DNA of 64,000 bases from an uncultured Pelagibacteraceae bacterium (GCA_902628275.1 CACOMI010000001.1:87226-151225), one strand, 5' to 3'. Positions 25,901 through 36,599 are shown, counted from the stretch's first letter. Notes: generated from the letters alone by a model not told the origin. Made by a program: numbers and translations.

Positions 25901-26455
25901 ATGAAAACAATTGAGGAAATAAATCAGTACAACGTTAAGAAAATACTTTCAGAGAAAAAAATTCCTGAATTTTATCCAGGAGATGTTGTTAAAGTTGGTG
26001 TGAGAATTACTGAGGGTAAAAAAGAGAGAATTCAGTATTTTGAGGGGGTTTGTATTGCAAAAAAGAGTAGGGATTTAAATTCATCTTTTACTGTAAGAAA
26101 AATCTCTTTTGGCGAAGGTGTTGAGAGAACTTTTCCTTTATTTGGAACATTAATTGACTCAATTAAAGTTATCAGATCTGGTAAAGTAAGAAGAGCCAAA
26201 CTTTATTATTTAAGGGACAGAACAGGTAAATCAGCAAGGATCGCAGAAAAAATTAGAAAAAAAATTGGTATTGATATTGATGTGAAACCAGAAACAGTTA
26301 CTGAGGAAAATGTAGCCCCAGTAGCAGAAGCTCCAAAAGATGAAGTAGCTACAGCTGAAGAAGCTCCTAAGGTAGACTCAGCACCACCAGTAGAGGCTAC
26401 TAAAGAAGAAGCTCCTAAAGTAGAAAAGTCAGAGGGTGCTTCAGAGAAAAAATAA
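25901..26455 (+). CDS. rplS: 50S ribosomal protein L19 with acidic Ala/Pro/Lys tail
   Basis: Large-subunit protein at the subunit interface, 184 residues from ATG 25901; typical L19 is about 115-130. The core is clear: [37 protein letters not shown] and [18 protein letters not shown]. From about residue 128 a low-complexity tail ([18 protein letters not shown] and similar) follows, like that of S16 in this operon. A TTG five codons upstream is also possible, but the ATG gives the usual L19 start. No obvious Shine-Dalgarno. Confidence 0.95.
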   Translation: MKTIEEINQYNVKKILSEKKIPEFYPGDVVKVGVRITEGKKERIQYFEGVCIAKKSRDLNSSFTVRKISFGEGVERTFPLFGTLIDSIKVIRSGKVRRAKLYYLRDRTGKSARIAEKIRKKIGIDIDVKPETVTEENVAPVAEAPKDEVATAEEAPKVDSAPPVEATKEEAPKVEKSEGASEKK

Positions 26456-26465
26456 TATTTTTTCA

Positions 26466-27869
26466 ATGGCTACAACACTTTACGATAAAATTTGGAAAGA
26501 TCACTTAGTAGATCAACAAGATGATGGTACAGCATTATTGTTTGTTGATAGACACTTGGTACATGAGGTAACCAGTCCACAAGCTTTTGAAGGTCTAAGA
26601 AATTCAAAGAGAAAAGTAAGGCATCCTAAGTTGACTTTAGCTGTTGCGGATCACAATGTTCCAACTACAGATAGAACAAAAGGAATTGCTGATACTGACT
26701 CAAAAATACAGGTAGAAACTTTAGAAGCGAATTGTAAAGAGTTTGGGGTACAACTTTTTAGTATGAATGACAAAAGGCAAGGTATTGTCCATGTAACAGG
26801 TCCAGAACAAGGTTTCACGCAACCAGGTACAGTTATTGTTTGTGGAGATAGTCATACCGCTACACATGGAGCATTTGGTGCGTTAGCTTTTGGAATAGGA
26901 ACATCAGAAGTTGAGCATGTATTGGCTACACAAACATTAGTTCAGAAAAAAGCTAAAAATTTTAGAATTAATGTTAATGGAAAATTACCCTTGGGTGTAA
27001 CTTCAAAAGATGTCATTCTTCAAATTATTGGTAAAATAGGAACAGCAGGTGGAACGGGATGTGTTTTGGAGTATGCTGGAGATCTAATTGAGTCTTTAAG
27101 TGTAGAACAACGTATGACTATTTGTAATATGACAATAGAAGGCGGCGCTAGAGCTGGATTGATTGCACCTGATGAAAAAATATTTCAGTATCTAAAAGAC
27201 AGACCTATGTCTCCTAAGGGAGAAAATTGGCATAAAGCAATAGAATATTGGACTAGTTTAAAAACAGATTCTGACGCAAGTTTTGATAAAGAGATGAGTT
27301 TACAAGCTGATGAAATTGTACCAATGATTACTTGGGGAACCTCCCCACAAGACGTAATAACTATTGATGGAAATATTCCAAATCCAAAAAATGAAAAAGA
27401 TGAAGACAAAAAAAATTCTTTAGAAAGAGCATTAGATTATATGGGATTAAAACCAGATATGGCAGCTACGGATATCAAGATTGACAAAGTTTTTATTGGT
27501 AGTTGTACAAATGGTAGAATTGAGGATTTAAGAGAAGCGGCCCAGATATTAAAAGATAAAAAAATAGCATCACATGTTCATGCGATGGTTGTTCCTGGGT
27601 CAGGATTAGTTAAGGAGCAGGCAGAGCAAGAAGGATTAGATAAAATCTTTGTTAATTCAGGGTTTGAATGGAGAGAACCTGGTTGCTCAATGTGTTTAGC
27701 TATGAATGCAGATAAATTAAAACCAGAAGAAAGATGTGCCTCTACATCTAATAGAAATTTTGAGGGTAGACAAGGTAGAGGTGGAAGAACACATTTAGTT
27801 AGCCCGGGTATGGCAGCAGCAGCAGCTATTTCTGGAAATTTAGACGATGTGAGAAAATACCAAAATTAA
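26466..27869 (+). CDS. leuC: 3-isopropylmalate dehydratase large subunit
   Basis: Aconitase-family subunit that isomerises 2-isopropylmalate to 3-isopropylmalate in leucine synthesis, 467 residues. Iron-sulfur ligands are Cys347 ([11 protein letters not shown]), Cys407 and Cys410 ([11 protein letters not shown]). The N-terminus [13 protein letters not shown] is characteristic; an upstream in-frame TTG inside rplS was rejected. It directly abuts leuD, with which it forms the enzyme, and lies only 10 bp after rplS, so leucine genes may be read with the ribosomal operon. Confidence 0.97.
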   Translation: MATTLYDKIWKDHLVDQQDDGTALLFVDRHLVHEVTSPQAFEGLRNSKRKVRHPKLTLAVADHNVPTTDRTKGIADTDSKIQVETLEANCKEFGVQLFSMNDKRQGIVHVTGPEQGFTQPGTVIVCGDSHTATHGAFGALAFGIGTSEVEHVLATQTLVQKKAKNFRINVNGKLPLGVTSKDVILQIIGKIGTAGGTGCVLEYAGDLIESLSVEQRMTICNMTIEGGARAGLIAPDEKIFQYLKDRPMSPKGENWHKAIEYWTSLKTDSDASFDKEMSLQADEIVPMITWGTSPQDVITIDGNIPNPKNEKDEDKKNSLERALDYMGLKPDMAATDIKIDKVFIGSCTNGRIEDLREAAQILKDKKIASHVHAMVVPGSGLVKEQAEQEGLDKIFVNSGFEWREPGCSMCLAMNADKLKPEERCASTSNRNFEGRQGRGGRTHLVSPGMAAAAAISGNLDDVRKYQN

Positions 27870-28475
27870 ATGAGAAAATTTAATACACTAAAAAGTATTC
27901 CTGCATATTTACCTATTGTGAATATTGATACGGATATGATTATTCCAAAACAATTTTTAAAAACAATTAAAAGAACTGGTCTTGGAAAAAATTTATTTTT
28001 TGAAATGAGATATGATGAAAATGGAAATATAATTCATGACTTTGTTTTAAATAAAGATCCATATAATAATTCTAAAATTTTAATTGCTGGGAACAACTTT
28101 GGCTGTGGTTCTTCAAGAGAACATGCTCCATGGGCTTTGTTAGATTTTGGTATTACTTGTGTGATTAGCTCCAGTTACGCGGATATTTTTTATAACAATT
28201 GTTTTAAGAATGGAATATTACCGATAATTCTAGAGGATGAAAAAATAAAAGAATTATCTGAATATGCTAAAAGGAAAGAAGAAATTTCAATAAATTTGAG
28301 TGAAGAAAAAATATTATATGGAAATAATGAAATAAGTTTTAAAATTGATCCTTTTAAAAAAAAATGTCTATTAGAAGGTTTAGATGATATTGCTTTGTCA
28401 TTGAAAAAATCTGAAAAAATAGAGCAATTTGAAAATAAATTAAAAGATCGTAAACCATGGATAATGAATGATTAA
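27870..28475 (+). CDS. leuD: 3-isopropylmalate dehydratase small subunit
   Basis: Swivelling-domain partner of LeuC, 201 residues. Conserved segments are [14 protein letters not shown] (18-31), [17 protein letters not shown] and the [13 protein letters not shown] block, all typical of LeuD. It begins immediately after the leuC stop and overlaps leuB by 8 bp. Its role is completing the isomerase active site. Confidence 0.97.
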   Translation: MRKFNTLKSIPAYLPIVNIDTDMIIPKQFLKTIKRTGLGKNLFFEMRYDENGNIIHDFVLNKDPYNNSKILIAGNNFGCGSSREHAPWALLDFGITCVISSSYADIFYNNCFKNGILPIILEDEKIKELSEYAKRKEEISINLSEEKILYGNNEISFKIDPFKKKCLLEGLDDIALSLKKSEKIEQFENKLKDRKPWIMND

Positions 28476-29574
28476 AGTAAAAAAAAGAAAAATACTTTTA
28501 CTTCCAGGCGATGGTATTGGTCCAGAAGTTATAAGTGAAGTTAAAAAAATCATCACCTGGTTTAATGATAAAAAATCTTTAGATTTTGAGATAGATCAAG
28601 AACTTATAGGTGGATGTTCTTACGATAAACACGGTACTCCAATTACTGATGAAGTTTTTTATAAAGCTTTAGAAAGCGAAGTTATTATGTTAGGAGCAGT
28701 TGGTGGTCCTACTTGGGATACTTTAGAATTTTCAAAAAAACCAGAAAGAGCATTATTAAAGCTGAGAAAAGAATTAAAATTATTCGCAAACCTAAGACCT
28801 GCCATTTGTTTTGAACAATTGGTTGATGCTTCAACTTTAAAGCCAGAAATAGTTTCAGGCTTAGATATTATGATAGTACGAGAGCTTACGGGTGGTATAT
28901 ATTTTGGTGAGCCAAGAGGAATTAAGCCGATAGAAAATGGTGAACGAAAAGGAATAAATACTCACACATATACCACAAGCGAAATTAAAAGAGTGGCAAG
29001 AGTAGCTTTTGATTTGGCAAGGAAAAGATCTAATAAAGTTACATCAAGCGAAAAATCAAATGTGATGGAGGCTGGACAGTTGTGGAGAGAAGAGGTTCAA
29101 GAGCTTCATAATAAAGAATATAAAGATGTAGAACTAAGTCATATGTTAGCCGACAACTGCGCAATGCAACTTTTAAGAAATCCTAAACAATTTGATGTAA
29201 TTGTAACTGATAATTTATTTGGAGATATGTTATCTGACCAAGCTTCTATGTTAACTGGATCATTGGGCCTTTTACCTTCTGCATCCTTAGGTGCAAAAAA
29301 TAAAGATGGTGAAATGAGAGCAATGTATGAGCCTATTCATGGGTCTGCTCCAGACATTGCAGGAAAAGGTATAGCAAATCCGATAGCTTCAATTTTAAGC
29401 TTTGCAATGGCATTAAGATATTCTCTAGATCTTGATAAAGAAGCAGATACTTTAGAAAAAGCAGTACATGACGTTCTAAACGATGGTTTAAGAACTAAAG
29501 ATATAATGTCAGATAGTATGAAAGAAATATCTACTTCAGCAATGGGTGATGCGATAATTTCAAAATTGCAATAA
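28468..29574 (+). CDS. leuB: 3-isopropylmalate dehydrogenase
   Basis: NAD-dependent oxidative decarboxylase forming 4-methyl-2-oxopentanoate in leucine synthesis, 368 residues. Seen are [11 protein letters not shown] (11-21), the substrate arginine motif [47 protein letters not shown], and [17 protein letters not shown] for the cofactor. It overlaps leuD by 8 bp. leuA is not in the window. The DMSP cluster begins 26 bp downstream. Confidence 0.97.
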   Translation: MIKVKKRKILLLPGDGIGPEVISEVKKIITWFNDKKSLDFEIDQELIGGCSYDKHGTPITDEVFYKALESEVIMLGAVGGPTWDTLEFSKKPERALLKLRKELKLFANLRPAICFEQLVDASTLKPEIVSGLDIMIVRELTGGIYFGEPRGIKPIENGERKGINTHTYTTSEIKRVARVAFDLARKRSNKVTSSEKSNVMEAGQLWREEVQELHNKEYKDVELSHMLADNCAMQLLRNPKQFDVIVTDNLFGDMLSDQASMLTGSLGLLPSASLGAKNKDGEMRAMYEPIHGSAPDIAGKGIANPIASILSFAMALRYSLDLDKEADTLEKAVHDVLNDGLRTKDIMSDSMKEISTSAMGDAIISKLQ

Positions 29575-29600
29575 AAAAGGAATTATTCTAAGGTTCAAAA

Positions 29601-31364
29601 ATGCCAACTTACACAGCTCCAGTAAAAGATATGATGTTTCTCTTTGAAAAATTAAGAGACAATAAAAATTATAACGAACTTGAAAAGTATAATGAAGTAA
29701 CTCCAGACTTGGTAAAAGATATTTTGGAGGAAGCAGCTAAGATAAATCAGAATTTAATTTTACCACTTGCTAAAGCAGGAGATGAAAATCCAGCGGTTTT
29801 AGAAAATGGTATTGTTAGAACTCCTCCAGGATATAAAGAAGCATACCAGAAATATATTCAAGATGGCTGGACATCGTTATCTTGTGACCCTAAATATGGT
29901 GGCCAAGGGATGCCAAAAACTGTAAGTGCATTTTTTGATGAAATGTTATCTTCAGCGAGTCTATCATTTAAATTATATAGTGAATTAAGTATCGGTGCTT
30001 ATAATTGTATAAACCATCATGCATCAAATGAAATAAAAGATAAATATTTACCAAAAATTGTTGAAGGTAAATGGAGTGGTACAATGTGTTTAACAGAGCC
30101 AGTTTGTGGAACAGATTTAGGTTTATTAAAAACTAAAGCGATAAAACAGTCTGACGACACGTATAAAATTAGTGGGCAAAAAATATTTATAACTTCAGGT
30201 GATCATGACTTAACTGAAAATATCATTCATTTAGTTTTAGCAAGATCTGCCGACTCTCCTTCTGGTACTAAGGGTATTAGTTTATTTCTAGTTCCAAAAT
30301 ATATTGTTAATGATGATGGCAGTGTTGGTCCTAGAAATGGTATTTCAACTGGATCTATTGAAAGCAAGATGGGTATTAAAGGTTCAGCTACTTGTGTATT
30401 AAATTTTGATGACGCAACTGGTTATATGATCGGTACTAAAGACAAAGGTCTTAGTGCCATGTTTACTATGATGAATTTAGAGAGAATAGTTGTTGGTATT
30501 CAAGGTTTAGGAATTTCTGAAATTGCTTACCAAAACTCACTTGCTTACGCAAAAGAGAGAAAGCAAGGAAAAACGAATAATTCTAAATCTTCAAATGGAG
30601 CAGATTTTATTATTGAACATGCAGATATTAGAAGAACTTTATTGAATATGAAATCAATAATTGAGGGTGAAAGAGCTTTATGCTTTTGGTTGTCTCAACA
30701 AACAGAGGTAAGTCTTTATCATCCAGATGAAAAGATTAAACATGATGCTTCAGATTATGTTTCGTTAATGACACCTGTTGTTAAATCACTGTTTACTGAT
30801 TTAGCAATGGAAATAACAAGTGATGCGATGCAAATACACGGTGGATACGGTTATACGAAAGATCAAGGCATAGAACAATTGTATCGAGACAACCGTATTA
30901 CTCCTATTTATGAGGGAACAAATTCAGTACAAGCAGCGGATTTAGTATTTAGAAAATTGTTTAATAAAAATGGGGATATTATTAATAAGTTTTTAGAAAT
31001 GGTTAAGTCAGAATGTGAGTCTAAAAATGGAAAAGTAAAAACATTTTCCAACGAATTAAGTTATTATTTAGATATATTGTCTAAGTTTACAGGCTGGATA
31101 GGAGATAAAAATAAAATTGAAAAAGACGATGTAAGTGCTGCAGCAAATGATTATTTAAAAAGCTTAGGATACATCTCAATTGCTTATGCTTGGATAAAAA
31201 TTTTGGATGTAAGTTTCAATGATTTTAACACAAATAAGGAGTTTTATAGTGATAAGATAAATACCGCTAAATTTTATTTTGATAAAGTTTTACCTCGAGC
31301 TGAGTATCATTATAAATCTGCAATTTCTGGGAGCTCAAATATTATGAATTTTAAATTTAATTAG
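29601..31364 (+). CDS. dmdC: 3-methylmercaptopropionyl-CoA dehydrogenase (DmdC-type acyl-CoA dehydrogenase)
   Basis: FAD-dependent dehydrogenase that oxidises methylmercaptopropionyl-CoA to methylthioacryloyl-CoA in DMSP demethylation. It has 587 residues, the long DmdC form rather than the ~380 of ordinary acyl-CoA dehydrogenases. It shows CLTEPVCGTDLG (FAD/substrate), SMEISTSAM-like spacing is absent, but IHGGYGYTKDQGIEQLYRD and catalytic Glu438 in IYEGTNSVQ are present. It lies directly before a CoA ligase, a hydrolase and dmdA, which supports DmdC over general beta-oxidation. Confidence 0.9.
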   Translation: MPTYTAPVKDMMFLFEKLRDNKNYNELEKYNEVTPDLVKDILEEAAKINQNLILPLAKAGDENPAVLENGIVRTPPGYKEAYQKYIQDGWTSLSCDPKYGGQGMPKTVSAFFDEMLSSASLSFKLYSELSIGAYNCINHHASNEIKDKYLPKIVEGKWSGTMCLTEPVCGTDLGLLKTKAIKQSDDTYKISGQKIFITSGDHDLTENIIHLVLARSADSPSGTKGISLFLVPKYIVNDDGSVGPRNGISTGSIESKMGIKGSATCVLNFDDATGYMIGTKDKGLSAMFTMMNLERIVVGIQGLGISEIAYQNSLAYAKERKQGKTNNSKSSNGADFIIEHADIRRTLLNMKSIIEGERALCFWLSQQTEVSLYHPDEKIKHDASDYVSLMTPVVKSLFTDLAMEITSDAMQIHGGYGYTKDQGIEQLYRDNRITPIYEGTNSVQAADLVFRKLFNKNGDIINKFLEMVKSECESKNGKVKTFSNELSYYLDILSKFTGWIGDKNKIEKDDVSAAANDYLKSLGYISIAYAWIKILDVSFNDFNTNKEFYSDKINTAKFYFDKVLPRAEYHYKSAISGSSNIMNFKFN

Positions 31365-31366
31365 TA

Positions 31367-32983
31367 ATGAATTATTACGATACAAATTTAGACAAAAATA
31401 AAGCTAATCACGTACCCCTCACTCCACTGACATTTTTAAAAAGAGCAAAAGAAATTTATCCAAATTATGAAGCTTTAATTTATGAGGATAGAAAATATAC
31501 CTGGGAAGAAGTTTATAAAAGAGTTGTAAAATTTGCTAGCGCTTTATCGAAAATAGGCGTTAAAAAAGGTGATACAGTTTCATTTTTAGCGTTTAATACA
31601 CCAGAAATTTTTGAAGCGCATTACTCAGTACCAATGACTGGTGCAGTTATCAATACTATAAATATAAGATTAGATGCTAAAACAATTTCTTACATTTTAG
31701 ATCATAGTGAAGCAAAGGTACTTGTAGTAGATAGACAATTGCATGGAGAAGTAAAAAAAGCGTTAAAAACTCTTAACAAGAATATTACTATAATCGATAT
31801 CAATGATAAATATGCTGATCAATCTAGATTAGAAAAAATTGGAGACTTAGAATACGAGAATTTTTTAAATACAGGTGATGAAAATTTTCAGTGGGAAATG
31901 CCAGAAGATGAGTGGCAAGCAATATCATTGAGCTATACATCAGGAACTACAGGAAATCCAAAGGGAGTAGTGTATCATCACAGAGGAGCATATTTAATGT
32001 CAACAGGAAGCTCCGTAGCTTGGAATATGCCAAACAGATTAAATTTTTTGACAGTTGTTCCAATGTTTCATTGCAATGGCTGGTGTTATCCATGGACTGT
32101 TCCTATGCTTAATGGGCGAACAATTTGTTTAAGAAATATAGATATTAAAAAAATTTTTGAACTAATTGATAAATATCAAATTACTCATTTTGGTGGTGCA
32201 CCAATAGTGTTAAATATGATTACTGGAGCACCTGAGAGCGATCAAAAAAAATTAAAGCAAAAAGTTTATGTATTAACTGCTGGAGCTCCTCCTCCAAGTA
32301 TAATTTTTAAAAAAATGAAAGCCCTAGGTTTTGAAGTAATGCATGTATACGGTTTAACAGAAACTTATGGCCATGTTACCCAGTGTGCTTGGAATGATGA
32401 GTGGAATGATTTTGATGAAGAGAAGCAAAATGAAATTAAAGCAAGACAAGGTGTCAAATATCCAAACACTGAAGGAGTAAGTATTTTAGATCCTGAAACA
32501 ATGAAGGAAGTCCCTAGAGATGGAAAGACAATTGGAGAAATAATGATTAGAGGAAATGTGGTAATGAAAGGATATTTTAAGGATAAAGATGCAACTGATA
32601 AAGCTATGAAAGATGGATGGTTTCATAGCGGTGATTTAGCTGTGATGCATCCTGATGGCTATATTAAAATACAAGATAGATCAAAAGATATAATTATTTC
32701 TGGAGGAGAAAATATTTCTTCAATTGAAATTGAGAATACTCTTTCGAAACATCCATCTGTTTCTATTGCTGCAGTTGTTGCAAAGCCTGATGAAAAATGG
32801 GGAGAAGTACCATGTGCATTTATTGAAGTAGTCAAAGATAAACCAGTCAGCGAAAAAGAATTAATTGATTTTTGTAAAGAAACATTGGCAGGATTTAAAG
32901 TCCCAAAAAAAGTTATTTTTTGTGAGTTGCCAAAAACCTCGACGGGAAAAATACAAAAATTTGAATTAAGAAAGCAAGTTTAG
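31367..32983 (+). CDS. dmdB: 3-methylmercaptopropionate-CoA ligase (DmdB-type AMP-forming)
   Basis: AMP-forming ligase of 538 residues that activates methylmercaptopropionate with CoA. Motifs are SYTSGTTGNPKG (ATP loop), VYGLTETYGH, the hinge region DRSKDIIISGGENISS, and catalytic Lys528 in STGKIQK. It starts 2 bp after dmdC. Ca. P. ubique dmdB lies in a comparable dmdA neighbourhood. Medium-chain fatty acids are an alternative substrate, but the operon favours the DMSP product. Confidence 0.88.
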   Translation: MNYYDTNLDKNKANHVPLTPLTFLKRAKEIYPNYEALIYEDRKYTWEEVYKRVVKFASALSKIGVKKGDTVSFLAFNTPEIFEAHYSVPMTGAVINTINIRLDAKTISYILDHSEAKVLVVDRQLHGEVKKALKTLNKNITIIDINDKYADQSRLEKIGDLEYENFLNTGDENFQWEMPEDEWQAISLSYTSGTTGNPKGVVYHHRGAYLMSTGSSVAWNMPNRLNFLTVVPMFHCNGWCYPWTVPMLNGRTICLRNIDIKKIFELIDKYQITHFGGAPIVLNMITGAPESDQKKLKQKVYVLTAGAPPPSIIFKKMKALGFEVMHVYGLTETYGHVTQCAWNDEWNDFDEEKQNEIKARQGVKYPNTEGVSILDPETMKEVPRDGKTIGEIMIRGNVVMKGYFKDKDATDKAMKDGWFHSGDLAVMHPDGYIKIQDRSKDIIISGGENISSIEIENTLSKHPSVSIAAVVAKPDEKWGEVPCAFIEVVKDKPVSEKELIDFCKETLAGFKVPKKVIFCELPKTSTGKIQKFELRKQV

Positions 32984-32989
32984 GTAATT

Positions 32990-33763
32990 TTGATTTTTCA
33001 AATAGAAAATAAAAATATTCATGTATCTGATGCTGGACAGGGAATAGATCTAGGTAAAGAGACTATTGTATTTCTTCATGGAAGTGGTCTTTCCCATATA
33101 GTTTGGTCTTTAACAGAACAATTTTTTTCTAACAAAAATTTTAATGTTTTATCTTTAGATTTACCAGGTCATGGAAATTCTGATGGTCCTTGTCTTGATA
33201 CAATTGAAAAAATTGCTGATTGGTTAGAACAAGTATTTATCTCACTAAATTTAGAAAAATTGACTTTAGTTGGACATTCTCAAGGATGCTTGGAGATACT
33301 TGAGTACGCATCAAAATATAAAAATAGATTGAAAAAAATAGTGTTTATTGGTGGTTCAAATAAAATGCCAGTTCATTCTGATTTAATTGATTTAGCAAAA
33401 AATGGAGATTCTGATGCAGTTAAATTAATGATGAAGTGGGGATATGAAGGATCAAAAAAATTTATTGGAGGTAATCCTGTAGAAAAAATTATTCAGTCAC
33501 CAAGAGATATTAGAGAAATATTAGCAGTCGATCTTGTTGCTTGTAACAATTATAAAAACGGAACTGATGCAGCAAAATCAATAGAATGCCCATCTTTATT
33601 TATTTTTGGTTCTTTAGATAAAATGGTAAATTTAGAGGCAGGTAAAAAATTTTCTAGTTTAGTCCAAAACTCAACAATTCATGTAATTGAAGGTTGTGGT
33701 CACATGATTATGATTGAAAAAGCATTTGAAATGAGAGACAAGGTCTTAGAATTTTTAAAATAA
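32990..33763 (+). CDS. Alpha/beta hydrolase within the DMSP demethylation cluster
   Basis: Soluble alpha/beta hydrolase of 257 residues starting at TTG 32990, the only sensible start after dmdB. It has the HGSGLS oxyanion region (30-35), [10 protein letters not shown], nucleophile Ser97 in GHSQG, an acid in FGSLDKMV and His238 in [11 protein letters not shown]. It lies 6 bp after dmdB and overlaps dmdA by one base, so it is firmly within the operon. No DmdD/AcuH-type hydratase is encoded here. This enzyme may supply a thioester hydrolysis step, which is inference; general esterase is the fallback. Confidence 0.8.
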   Translation: MIFQIENKNIHVSDAGQGIDLGKETIVFLHGSGLSHIVWSLTEQFFSNKNFNVLSLDLPGHGNSDGPCLDTIEKIADWLEQVFISLNLEKLTLVGHSQGCLEILEYASKYKNRLKKIVFIGGSNKMPVHSDLIDLAKNGDSDAVKLMMKWGYEGSKKFIGGNPVEKIIQSPRDIREILAVDLVACNNYKNGTDAAKSIECPSLFIFGSLDKMVNLEAGKKFSSLVQNSTIHVIEGCGHMIMIEKAFEMRDKVLEFLK

Positions 33764-34872
33764 TGAAAACTTTTTCAATAGCAAAATCAAGAAGACTCAG
33801 AGGCACTCCTTATACTTCAAGAATAGAAAAACAAGGTGTTACAGCCTACACTATATATAATCATATGCTACTCCCAGCTGCATTTGGTACATTAGAAGAT
33901 TCTTACCATCATCTGAAAGAACATGTACAGGTATGGGATGTTGCTGCTGAAAGACAGGTAGAAATTTCTGGTAAAGATTCTGCAAAATTAGTTCAATTAA
34001 TGACTTGTAGAGATTTGTCAAAATCAAAAGATGGAAGATGTTATTATTGTCCAATCATCGACGATAATGGAGGGCTTATTAATGATCCAGTAGTTTTGAG
34101 ATTAAACGAAAATAAATGGTGGGTTTCTCTTGCTGATTCAGACGTAATATTGTTTGCTAAAGGATTAGCAATAGGAAATAAATTTGATGTTAAAATTGTT
34201 GAACCTGATGTTGATATAATGGCAGTACAAGGTCCAAAGTCGTTTAATCTAATGGAAAAAGTTTTTGGAGATAAGATTGTAAATTTGAAATTCTTTGGTT
34301 TTGATTATTTTGAATTTGGTGGTGATAAACATTTAATTGCAAGATCTGGATGGTCTAAACAAGGTGGTTATGAAATTTATGTTGAGCATAATGACTCAGG
34401 ATTAAAATTATATGATCATCTTTTTGAAATAGGAAAAGAATTTAATATTAAACCAGGATGTCCTAATTTAATTGAAAGAATTGAAAGTGGGTTACTTTCA
34501 TATGGAAATGATATGGATAATGGAGATAATCCATATGAGTGTGGATTTGATAAATATGTTAATATAGATAGCGATATTGATTTTTTAGGAAAAGAAAAAC
34601 TAAAACAAGTTAAATCAGATGGAATTAAAAAAAAACTAATGGGAGTAAAGTTCGATACAGATAAAATTAGTCTTACAGGTTCATTAGATCTAATTGATAA
34701 AAATGATAAAATAATTGGAGAATTGAGATCAGCTTGTTATTCGCCACATTTTAAAAAAGTTATTGGTATTGCTATGATGAAAAAAGACCATTGGAATAAT
34801 GATCAAGATGTAAAAGCTAAGATAAATGGCCAAAATTGTTCCGGTAAAGTTTGCGATTTACCTTTTATTTAG
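33763..34872 (+). CDS. dmdA: Dimethylsulfoniopropionate demethylase (DmdA)
   Basis: Tetrahydrofolate-dependent demethylase of the GcvT fold, 369 residues, transferring a methyl group from DMSP to give methylmercaptopropionate. DmdA-like segments are [12 protein letters not shown] (near 10), [11 protein letters not shown] (32-42), [33 protein letters not shown], and [18 protein letters not shown]. Length and these blocks match Pelagibacter DmdA as I recall it, with noticeable divergence near the C-terminus. The upstream ligase and dehydrogenase of the same pathway support it over glycine cleavage T-protein; no gcvH or gcvP is nearby. Confidence 0.92.
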   Translation: MKTFSIAKSRRLRGTPYTSRIEKQGVTAYTIYNHMLLPAAFGTLEDSYHHLKEHVQVWDVAAERQVEISGKDSAKLVQLMTCRDLSKSKDGRCYYCPIIDDNGGLINDPVVLRLNENKWWVSLADSDVILFAKGLAIGNKFDVKIVEPDVDIMAVQGPKSFNLMEKVFGDKIVNLKFFGFDYFEFGGDKHLIARSGWSKQGGYEIYVEHNDSGLKLYDHLFEIGKEFNIKPGCPNLIERIESGLLSYGNDMDNGDNPYECGFDKYVNIDSDIDFLGKEKLKQVKSDGIKKKLMGVKFDTDKISLTGSLDLIDKNDKIIGELRSACYSPHFKKVIGIAMMKKDHWNNDQDVKAKINGQNCSGKVCDLPFI

Positions 34873-34889
34873 TATAAAAGCTTTAAAAC

Positions 34890-35885
34890 ATGAACATAGC
34901 TATAGTAGGTGCAACAGGTAATGTAGGAAGAAAAACTCTTGAAGTTTTTGATAAAAAAAACTTTAAGTTTGATAACCTGTATCTAGTTGCATCAGAAAAA
35001 AGTGCAGGAAAAAAAATCAAATTTAGAGATAAAGAGTATCAAATTGAAAATTTGGAGAACTATGATTTTTCAAAAGCAAATATAACTTTTTTTGCAGCTG
35101 GAGGAAAAATTGCAGAAAAGTATGCAGAAAATGCAGCAAAAAATACTACAGTAATTGATAATTCAAGTTTTTTTAGAATGGATCCAGAAGTTCCTCTTAT
35201 TGTTCCGCAGGTAAATGGATCTGATATAAAAAAAATGAAAAAAAATATAGTTGCAAATCCAAACTGTTCAACAGCACAACTTGTTATTGTACTTAAACCG
35301 CTTCATGATTTATTTAAAATAAAAAGAGTTGTGGTTTCAACTTATCAGTCTGTTTCAGGTGGTGGTAAGGCTCCAATGGATGAATTAATTGAACAAACTA
35401 AATTATACTTAGAAGGAAAAAAAATAGAGTCAAAAAATTTTACCAAACAAATTGCATTTAATATTATTCCACACATAGATGTATTTGCTGAGGATGGTTA
35501 TACAAAAGAAGAATTAAAAATGGTTAATGAAACAAAAAAAATTTTAGATAATAAAATTGAACTTACGGCAACTTGTGTAAGAATCCCAGTTCTAGTTTCA
35601 CATTCTGAAGCTGTAAACATTGAGTTTGAAAAACCATATAATTTAGAAAAAGTTAGAAATGCTTTAAATAATGCAGAAGGATGTGTGGTTATTGATAAAA
35701 GGGAAAACGGTGGCTATAGCACTCCAATTGAAGCAACAGGTAGTGATGATACTTATATATCAAGAATTAGAGAAGATAAAACAAATCCTAACTCTATAAA
35801 TTTATGGATAGTTTCTGATAACCTATTAAGAGGTGCTGCGCTTAATTCAGTTGAAATTGCAGAAACAATAATTAATTCAAATTAA
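34890..35885 (+). CDS. asd: Aspartate-semialdehyde dehydrogenase
   Basis: NADPH-dependent enzyme making aspartate semialdehyde for lysine, threonine and methionine, 331 residues. The N-terminal GATGNVGRKTLEV (8-20) binds the cofactor, catalytic Cys126 sits in NPNCSTAQ, and RIPVLVSHSEAVNIEF holds the catalytic histidine region. It lies 17 bp after dmdA and 4 bp before sdhC, so it is embedded in the long run. It serves the same lysine branch as dapF. Confidence 0.96.
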   Translation: MNIAIVGATGNVGRKTLEVFDKKNFKFDNLYLVASEKSAGKKIKFRDKEYQIENLENYDFSKANITFFAAGGKIAEKYAENAAKNTTVIDNSSFFRMDPEVPLIVPQVNGSDIKKMKKNIVANPNCSTAQLVIVLKPLHDLFKIKRVVVSTYQSVSGGGKAPMDELIEQTKLYLEGKKIESKNFTKQIAFNIIPHIDVFAEDGYTKEELKMVNETKKILDNKIELTATCVRIPVLVSHSEAVNIEFEKPYNLEKVRNALNNAEGCVVIDKRENGGYSTPIEATGSDDTYISRIREDKTNPNSINLWIVSDNLLRGAALNSVEIAETIINSN

Positions 35886-35889
35886 GAAA

Positions 35890-36270
35890 ATGGAAAATAG
35901 ACCTTTATCACCACATATACAAATTTATAAATGGCATATTTCTTCATTAGTATCAATTTCACATAGAATTACAGGAATAATAAATTTTTTTGTGATTACC
36001 TTAATTTGTTTTTGGTTTACTTTTATGCTTCTAGGAGAAATCAACTATCAAATTATTAAGAATTTTTTAGAAACATTTTTGGGAAAATTTATTTTGATTA
36101 GTATAACTTGGTCATTCAGTTTTCAAATGTTAAGTGAGATACGACATTTGATTATGGATTATGGTTATGGCTTTGAGTTACAAACAACAAAAGTTACTGG
36201 GCTGCTTGTTATTTTTGGATCAATAATTTTAACTATATTAATTTATTTATTTGGAAGAGGTTTTGTATAA
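35890..36270 (+). CDS. sdhC: Succinate dehydrogenase cytochrome b556 subunit, haem ligand replaced
   Basis: Membrane anchor of complex II, 126 residues with three helices. The quinone-site motif SISHRITG (22-29) keeps the serine and arginine equivalent to E. coli Ser27 and Arg31. The motif usually written HxxxGxRHxxxD is QMLSEIRHLIMD (79-90): Gln79 replaces the haem-ligand histidine (E. coli His84) and Glu83 replaces the glycine. It overlaps sdhD by one base. Identity is clear from sequence and the sdhCDAB order. Confidence 0.93.
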   Translation: MENRPLSPHIQIYKWHISSLVSISHRITGIINFFVITLICFWFTFMLLGEINYQIIKNFLETFLGKFILISITWSFSFQMLSEIRHLIMDYGYGFELQTTKVTGLLVIFGSIILTILIYLFGRGFV

Positions 36271-36599
36271 TGTTATTGGCAACAAAAAAGTGGATTCTTT
36301 TAAGAATAAGTTCATTAATTTTATTACCTCTTATGTTTTGGTTTATAGTAAATTTAGTATACTTTTATGATAAAACTTATGTTGAAATAGTCAGATTTTT
36401 AACAGCTCAACCAACTAAAACTTTAATAGGGTTATTTTTGGTATTTTCTTATTTTTTTTCAGCTTTAAGCATAAGTGAGGTTTTTGAGGACTATATTAAA
36501 GATGAAAAAATCAAAAATGCCGCAAACAAAGGGCTTAATTTTTTTGCTATAGTAATTCCTATAATTACAATTATTGTAATATCTAACTTAGGTACATGA
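36270..36599 (+). CDS. sdhD: Succinate dehydrogenase membrane anchor SdhD, without histidine
   Basis: Second membrane anchor, 109 residues and three helices. The quinone-site Asp-Tyr is present (EDY, Asp74-Tyr75, matching E. coli Asp82-Tyr83). Eleven residues before the Asp, where E. coli has haem ligand His71, there is Phe63. The entire protein contains no histidine. It overlaps sdhC by one base and sdhA by four (ATGA). Identity rests on position, length, helices and the EDY motif. Confidence 0.88.
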   Translation: MLLATKKWILLRISSLILLPLMFWFIVNLVYFYDKTYVEIVRFLTAQPTKTLIGLFLVFSYFFSALSISEVFEDYIKDEKIKNAANKGLNFFAIVIPIITIIVISNLGT

